A DNA stretch of 64,000 nt from the NCBI RefSeq assembly GCF_965363235.1, contig NC_134843.1:66503865-66567864 (forward strand), in the 5' to 3' direction. Below are positions 59,501 to 64,000 of this stretch, piece by piece. The stretch comes from Mytilus galloprovincialis (Eukaryota > Mollusca > Bivalvia > Mytilida > Mytilidae). Made by a program: the position numbers and the translations under genes. Position 1 is the stretch's first letter, and every line of letters begins with the position of its first letter. The notes under the pieces were generated by a model. That model was given only the letters and a program-made list of their open reading frames with translations. It searched no databases and was not told the DNA's origin.

Positions 59501-62257
59501 TGGCCACTTTTTTAACATGTTTAATGCTGAGTGGTAATGTTCTAAAGCAGAAAACAGTAAAAACTGTTAAAACATATCCACAGCTGAACGTATTTTAACC
59601 TTATATTTGAAAAATGTTGTTTATAGCATTAGCATAAAGATATTTGAATAAGAATAATACTCACTGTTTAAAAGAAAATTACAACAAGAATGTGTCCATA
59701 GTACATGAATGCCCCACTCGCACTATCATTTTCTATGTTCAGTGGACCATGAAATTGGGGTCAAAACTTTAATTTGGAATTAAAATTAGAAAGATCATAT
59801 CATAGGGAACATGTGTACTAAGTTTCAAGTTGATGTAACTTTAACTTCATCACAAGAGTGCACACACTGAAATGTCTCGCCTTCTTTACTAATCATTGAA
59901 ATTATGTTGATAGTCCTAAGTATAAAGCTTTATTACAACTGTCACATAAACTTAACATTAACCAAGATAGCTAAACAAAGACCAATGAACCATGAAAATA
60001 AGGTCAAGGTCAGATGAACCATGCCAGGCAGACATGTACAGCTAACAAAGCTTCCATACAACAAATATAGTTGACCTATTACTTATAGTTTAAGTAAGAA
60101 AAATAGACCAAAACACAAAAACTTAACACTGTGCAATGAACCGTGCAATTGAGGTCATGGTCAAATAAACCTGCGGGACTGACATATAGATCATAATATA
60201 TTTCCATACACCAAATATAGTTGACCTTTGGCATATAATATTAGATAAAAAGACCAAAACTTAAAAACTTAACTTTGACCACTGAACCATGAAAATGAGG
60301 TCAAGTTCAGATGACATCTGCCCGCTAGACATGTACACCTTACAATCATTCCATACAACAAATATAGTAGACCTATTGCATAAAGTATGAGAAAAACCGA
60401 CCAAAACACAAAAACTTAACTATAACCACTGAACCATGAAAATGAGGTCAAGGTCAGATGACACCTGCCAGTTGGACATGTACACCTTCCAGTCCTTCCA
60501 TACACCAAATATACTAGCCTTATTGCTTATAGTATCTGAGATATGGACTTGACCACCAAAACTTAACCTTGTTCACTGATCCATGAAATGAGGTCGAGGT
60601 CAAGTGAAAACTGTCTGACGGGCATGAGGACCTTGCAAGGTACGCACATACCAAATATAGTTACCCTATTACTTATAATAAGAGAGAATTCAACATTACA
60701 AAAATTCTGAACTTTTTTTTCAAGTGGTCACTGAACCATGAAAATGAGGTCAAGGACATTGGACATGTGACTGACGGAAACTTCGTAACATGAGGCATCT
60801 ATATACAAAGTATGAAGCATCCAGGTCTTTCACCTTCTAAAATATAAACCTTTTAAGAAGTTAGCTAACGCCGCCGCCGGATCACTATCCCTATGTCAAG
60901 CTTTCTGCAACAAAAGTTGCAGGCTCGACAAAAAACTACCTTGACCAAAAACTTTAACCTGAACTTCGCACTATCATTTTCTATGTTCAGTGGACCATGA
61001 AATTGGGGTCAAAACTATAATTTGGCATTAAAATTAGAAAGATCATATCATGGGGAACAAGTGTACTAAGTTTCAAGTTGATTGGACTTCAACTTCTTCA
61101 AAAACTACCTTGACCAAAAACTTTAACCTGAAGCGGACGGACGAACGGAGGCACAGACGGATGGACGGACAAACGGAGGCACAGAGCAGAAAACATAATG
61201 CCCCTCTACTAACATAGGTGGGGCATAAAAATAAGGTTTCATGGGACTTTAATGGCTGTGTTATAGTTATTTGAAACCAAATGTTAAATCTAGCAACATA
61301 TCCTTTTCAAATTACTTACATAAGAACATTATCAGGGAACACATTACATTTAGAAGATTGGAATTGATCTGATGGAGTACAAGGTTCAGACTTGGTACCA
61401 CTTGGTTTATATGATGGTTGTATCTGTATACTATCTAATGAACTGCTTTGTGCATCTGAAAAATTAATCATTGCTTTAATTGTTTGAAAAATACACATCA
61501 TAAGACTTGTTTGCCTTTAAAATGAAAAGAAGTACTGTAAATTCAGAAATTATTGCGAGGTTTTTATTATTGCGAATAATGCGACAGAATTGTAAACGCA
61601 ATAATTAAAACTCGCATTTTGTAATATTTTAACTGAATTGAGCATGACTTTTCTCAAAATCGTAAAAATTAAAATCGCATTCAAGTTTAAAATGACAAAA
61701 TCGCAATAATAAGTGCACGCAATAATTTCTGAATTTACAGTAGTAAAGTCTTTTTAGTCAATATTCATTCTTGAATGATTCTTTTTTAATTAATTGTAAA
61801 GGAGATTTCATTAATCATGTTAATAACTAAAGATATTTAACAATTCTTTAAAAATAATGTGTATGATGAATGTTAAGAGTAGTAAACATGATATAGTTTA
61901 CTCTTAAATAAAAATGTTTTGATGTCATCTGAAGTTATACATGTATTTTTGATTTCATCATTGTTTGTGATAGTTTTAATCTGATTCTGAATATCAATAT
62001 CTTAATTACATGTACATTCCTTTCCTAACATGTGTAAATGGTCAAAGAAAGTTAAAACTATTAATATTTGCACCTAAAAAGACACAATAATTTGTGATAA
62101 AGTCAGACCATATAAAGAGGCTGTGGACCAGTATAATAAACCACCAACATACTTCACCTACCAATCTGAGTAACAACTGCAGCAACCCTTTCCATGCACT
62201 GCTGACCAAGTCTTACCATCTTCACTGTGTCTTTTCCAATGATGACATTCAAGTTAC
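44469..62257 (-). CDS. VPS9D1: VPS9 domain-containing protein 1-like gene (5' incomplete), 12 exons
   Basis: Exons, 5' to 3' on the minus strand: 62162-62257, 61320-61455, 58430-58544, 57952-58014, 57334-57386, 56521-56608, 55281-55366, 50402-51382, 49433-49623, 46728-46794, 45004-45108, 44469-44553. All have AG/GT borders and compatible phases, giving about 688 codons to the stop TAG. The order of blocks follows vertebrate VPS9D1 from memory: [72 protein letters not shown], then an acidic linker, then a C-terminal VPS9 domain with GADDLLPIL and GEEGYCLTS, holding the Asp and Tyr that serve Rab5 GEF catalysis in Rabex-5. The N-terminal MIT-like exon(s) are not in view. Predicted cytoplasmic or endosomal Rab activator; activity of VPS9D1 itself is poorly known. 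Introns are full of transposons. Confidence 0.9.
45004..45108 (-). CDS. VPS9D1: VPS9D1-like exon (core of VPS9 domain)
   Basis: Reads [20 protein letters not shown] and [15 protein letters not shown], the hallmark VPS9 helices with the catalytic-type Asp pair. Bordered by CTTACAG and GTAATG; phase 2 on both sides. Confidence 0.95.
45313..46391. mobile_element. piggyBac-type non-autonomous element with TTAA borders
   Basis: TTAACCCTTAGACTGCTGC at the left and AGCAGTCTAAGGGTTAA at the right give terminal inverted repeats CCCTTAGACTGCT with TTAA duplicated at both borders (45313-45316, 46388-46391). CCC-start termini plus TTAA define piggyBac. About 1.07 kb, no transposase seen. The right end carries a GC-rich subterminal stretch with GACTATAGTCGCG and CGACAATAGTCGCGCG. 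Lies in the intron between exons 46728-46794 and 45004-45108. Confidence 0.92.
47328..49299. mobile_element. hAT-type non-autonomous element, ~2 kb
   Basis: CAGTGTTCTCCCCAGG at the left and the complement CCTGGGGAGAACACTG at the right are perfect 16-bp terminal inverted repeats. Subterminal GC-rich stretches (GATAGCGCTG, CGCGGCGCGCGG; right, GCGCTGAAAATCGCGGCGC) add a diverged inverted repeat. The flanks share CAATT(C), so the target duplication is imperfectly kept. No transposase. Sits in the intron between exons 49433-49623 and 46728-46794. Confidence 0.88.
49881..50162. mobile_element. MITE with 3-bp TSD TAA (PIF/Harbinger-like)
   Basis: GGCAGCAACCATTTGATTTT and CTGGGGG are mirrored at the right by CCCCCAGAAAATCAAATGGT and TGCTGCC; the borders are TAA on both sides (49878-49880, 50163-50165). 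A T-W-A duplication suits PIF/Harbinger. The core holds diverged AAACAATTTTTTTC-type units. Overlapping plus and minus frames across it are artefacts of poly-T or poly-A. It is in the intron just downstream of the large exon. The related CATTTGATTTT-type ends at 39685-39968 hint at a wider family. Confidence 0.85.
50402..51382 (-). CDS. VPS9D1: VPS9D1-like large exon with acidic linker
   Basis: This 981-bp exon starts [20 protein letters not shown], equivalent to the PDHPIAQLLRRLQ region of the vertebrate protein. It runs through about 190 residues dominated by Glu, Asp, Ser, Asn and Lys (for example [20 protein letters not shown] and [19 protein letters not shown]), then returns to an ordered end, [20 protein letters not shown] and [20 protein letters not shown]. 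The linker is probably disordered; its DNA is a decayed hexamer-like repeat (TCATTTTCACTTTCATTTTC-type). It is longer and more acidic than the vertebrate counterpart as I recall it. Confidence 0.92.
52023..55193. mobile_element. Giant foldback element, 3.17 kb, with 194-bp tandem repeats in both arms
   Basis: The outer ends TACAAACTCCTCAGAGTCTG and CAGACTCTGAGGAGTTTGTA are perfect complements. The outer ~470 bp of each arm carries TCTCGACCTGTCTCGACTAG-type repeats (left 52080-52325) mirrored as CTAGTCGAGACAGGTCGAGA (right 54895-55130). Next come tandem units with landmark ACTTGG at 52521, 52716, 52910, 53104, 53298 and 53493 (left, six units) and its complement at 54108, 54302, 54496 and 54690 (right, four units), period 194. 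Arms align with almost no net gap for the outer part. About 0.6 kb of unique loop (about 53430-54045). The terminal TA could be a Tc1/mariner-type TSD. No coding sequence. Lies in the VPS9D1-like intron 51383-55280. Confidence 0.93.
55790..55925. repeat. Fragment of a hairpin-ended repeat
   Basis: AATGTCTCGCCTGCTTTGCT, GGTCAATGAACTAATAAAAT and CAGGTCAAGGTCAGATGAAT match the left part of the inner element at 59854-60929. Intronic, truncated. Confidence 0.7.
56735..56866 (+). repeat. Repeat family A, terminal fragment
   Basis: GGTTGTATGGTGACCTATAG, TGTTAATTTCTGTAGCATTT, GTGGAGAGTTGTTTCAATGG and ATACCACATCTTCTTTTTTT match the end of family A. Lies in the intron between exons 57334-57386 and 56521-56608, antisense to the gene. 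Confidence 0.8.
58636..58841. mobile_element. 206-bp palindromic-ended MITE, copy 1
   Basis: CTGTAAATTCAGAAATTATT at the left and AATAATTTCTGAATTTACAG at the right are perfect 20-bp inverted repeats. The interior matches the reverse complement of the copy at 61535-61740, so the two are inverted relative to each other. The left TA is not preserved. Intronic. Confidence 0.9.
58987..59176. repeat. Repeat family B, short copy
   Basis: ATAAAATTGAGAATGGAAAT, GTGCCAAAGAGACAACAACC, GTCACCAACAGGTCTTCAAT and CCGGAGGCGTCCTTCAGCTG match 1823-1990. Intronic in the VPS9D1-like gene. Confidence 0.9.
59681..61230. repeat. Outer repeat (ATGCCCCAC...GTGGGGCAT) with a nested insertion
   Basis: Bounded by GAATGCCCCACTCGCACTAT on the left and ACATAGGTGGGGCATAAAA on the right. 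It carries two ~175-bp units, each with CACTATCATTTTCTATGTTC, AGTGGACCATGAAATTGGGG and AAACTACCTTGACCAAAAAC. The first unit (from 59718) is interrupted after AACTTCATCA by the inner element and resumes with AAAAACTACC at about 60929; the second is at 60965-61125. A GGACGGACGAACGGAGGCAC microsatellite-like stretch follows. Lies in the intron downstream of exon 61320-61455. Confidence 0.8.
59854..60929. repeat. Inner hairpin-ended element with ~145-bp tandem units
   Basis: Starts AAGAGTGCACACACTGAAAT (GTCTCGCC follows) and ends with CGCCGCCGCCGGATCACTAT, then AAGCTTTCTGCAACAAAAGT, then TGCAGGCTCGAC. The last ~200 bp match the end of 42722-44187. About six units with GAACCATGAAAATGAGGTCA, AGGTCAGATGA and CCATACAACAAATATAG fill the middle. 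The left end differs from that of 42722-44187, so two left halves share one right end. Confidence 0.85.
61535..61740. mobile_element. 206-bp palindromic-ended MITE, copy 2, TA-flanked
   Basis: The same perfect 20-bp ends as 58636-58841 (CTGTAAATTCAGAAATTATT), here with TA on both sides (61533-61534, 61741-61742), which fits a Tc1/mariner-type element. Lies in the intron upstream of exon 61320-61455. Confidence 0.92.
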
Positions 62258-63098
62258 CTAAAATTATATGTGATTATTGGTAAATTTCACAATAAATTTG
62301 CCCAGTGGTCAAAGAACAAAGGGCATACAGCCTAGGTGAAGCTTAATTCTCTAAGATAATATGAACAGGAAAGCAAAGCTGATAATATTCAAAACTTCTA
62401 AGGCTAACTTCAAAAACAGTATCAATATATATAAAGTTTGTATAAAAAAAACTGCTGAATTGAACATAAAACTATCATGATACTAAGATTGAGGCTAAGT
62501 TATTGTCACATGGAATTTATGGAAATCTATTTACACCCCCCACCCACCTAAAAAAAAATTGTTTGTGTTCATACAAAATTATAAAGGGACATAACTAGAG
62601 AACTGAAAAAAGTGACATCCCCCAAATTTAAACTTGCTCTGTGATTATGGAAATAAGCATTTTGTATATGTTTCATATCATTTGGTTGAAGCAAACAAAA
62701 ACTAGAAAACAGAAACCTATATTGAGATGTTCAATGTTTTTCAACCTAAATGAAGTGTGCCTGCTCTTCAAGAAACCCCTTTATTTGACACAACTGTATT
62801 CATACATCCAGCACAGTCCAATAGATGCACAAAGATTTGTTGTTTATATTGGTTTTTGTTTATCTAAAGAACATTGCACAACTCCTTATGGTTGTTAAAA
62901 CTTCCAAAGAATATACCATACTACTAGTATCCCTCATAAATATAATCTTGCATCCCCAGTTTGACTTTTAATAAATGAGACTGTATTTACACATTCAACA
63001 AAATTCATAGATAGAATATTAAAATAATGATTTTAAGAAATTTTCACAATGACTTAAACAGGTCAGGAACACTACCTTATACAGAAATGAATTAATTA
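62258..63098. other. Intron or 5' region of the VPS9D1-like gene; no further exon recognised
   Basis: Immediately right of the first recognised exon. The stretch 62560-62640 (GGGACATAACTAGAGAACTG, CCAAATTTAAACTTG) resembles 43010-43060 of repeat E1. I looked for the missing MIT-like N-terminus on the minus strand and did not find it; it probably lies beyond the window. Confidence 0.5.
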
Positions 63099-63220
63099 GC
63101 ATAAAATTGAGAATGGAAATGGGGAATGTGCCAAAGAGACAACAACCCGACCATAGAGCAGACTACAGCAGAAGGTTACCAACAGGTCTTCAATGCAACG
63201 AGAAATTCTCACACCCGGAG
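63099..63220. repeat. Repeat family B, truncated copy
   Basis: Matches 58987-59110 almost exactly up to ACACCCGGAG, then stops abruptly. The shared CATAGAGCAGAC phrase groups it with the 58987 copy rather than the 1823 copy. Confidence 0.9.
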
Positions 63221-63954
63221 AATATATATTTATGTCCTTGCAATACGCAGCAAATGTTATTGTTTATTTACGTGTGACGCAATTTATTTTTTCCTGGGTT
63301 TTTGACCAATCCACTAAATGAGTAACAATGCATGATGGACTACTACGTGTTTACAATCAACCAAACATGCGTGTTATTTATTAAAATACAACTTATTTTT
63401 TGTTCAATGTGGGATTAACAATTTCGCTTAGTTTTTCATTTTTTGTATCCACATTTATAGTTCAGGATATAAAGTATTCGTTCAATGCTCAGATTAACAA
63501 AGAGTTGTTTCTATGCCAAGAAACAAGTGTTTGAATTACCCAATGTACAGCCATTAATATGTTTGATGATGACACCGAGATTTCAGGTATTCGTCCACCA
63601 GACAGCAGCGAAACAACAGTGAAAAACACAATTACCCATCAGACTAACTTACTAGTATAAAGTAAGCCGTCAAAACTAGCCGGTGCTAATATGCATGAGG
63701 GCAGCAAATTTTGTATACTGGAAGATAGTTAAAGAAAAATATATGATCCTTGAATTTTGTGTTCGTAAAAAGGCGAAGACTAGGAGTTTGTCAAAGATCT
63801 GATGAGATCACAAAACTTTCTAAGTTTTCACAAAATTTATTTTATGATATTGTACCTTCTTTTATGATTAAAAAGTAATTTAAATCGAGGAAAAGCATGT
63901 GTTTATTCCTTTGTCTTTAAGAAACAACAACGAATATTCATCAATAGGCCGAAT
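63221..63954. other. No gene recognised
   Basis: Mixed AT-rich sequence. It could contain the promoter or an intron of the VPS9D1-like gene, but nothing in it supports a specific call. Confidence 0.4.
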
Positions 63955-64000
63955 AGGGACCAATTATACGGTATGGGTGTTTCTCATTGTTGAAGGCATT
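63955..64000 (+). repeat. Start of another family A copy, cut by the window edge
   Basis: TACGGTATGGGTGTTTCTCA and TTGTTGAAGGCATT resemble the part of family A just ahead of its terminal GGTGACC segment (compare 22490-22515, TATGCAGTATGAATTTTACT then CATTGTTGAAG). Confidence 0.6.

Overview
This is about 64 kb of AT-rich, repeat-dense animal DNA. Several interspersed repeats match, from memory, families that are very common in marine mussels, for example the one carrying GGAAATGGGGAATGTG and CAACAACCCGACCA, and the one ending in GAGTTGTCTCATTTGCAAT. Together with spliced exons and a TRIM-type gene, this suggests a bivalve, most likely Mytilus. That assignment is inference; no search could be run.

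Layout. 1-7.1 kb: no recognisable gene; interspersed repeats and a degenerate tandem array. 7.15-18.2 kb: about 11 kb dominated by a roughly 21-bp minisatellite (core GTGGTGACAGATATATAAA) in several blocks, some with higher-order repeats, separated by short spacers and palindromes. 18.4-30.2 kb: transposon territory, with a textbook hAT MITE, a larger hAT-like element, a LINE fragment, two broken copies of one retroelement pointing away from each other, and a small relic of a TRIM gene. 30.5-37 kb: a tandem duplication of an intronless TRIM gene on the minus strand. The right copy (34780-36741) is an intact 653-codon RING/B-box/coiled-coil/propeller-like gene. The left copy is a pseudogene with a lost 5' end, stops, a frameshift and an inserted 578-bp MITE. 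37-44.2 kb: MITEs, a second LINE fragment, and tandem-repeat-bearing elements with a hairpin at one end. 44.47-62.26 kb: twelve phase-compatible minus-strand exons of a gene resembling VPS9D1 (VPS9 domain-containing protein 1), a probable Rab5-class GEF or relative; its first exons lie beyond the right edge or were not recognised.

The introns of the VPS9D1-like gene hold several unrelated DNA transposons: a TTAA-flanked piggyBac-type element, a hAT-type element, a 3-bp-TSD element, a 3.17-kb giant foldback with 194-bp tandem repeats in both arms, an inverted pair of 206-bp MITEs flanking one exon, and nested hairpin-ended repeats. The foldback is the most unusual structure in the window, because it would make a very long double-stranded stem in the pre-mRNA. 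The two real genes act in unrelated processes (ubiquitin ligation or innate defence; endosomal Rab activation) and I see no sign of joint function. No tRNA, rRNA or CRISPR was found.
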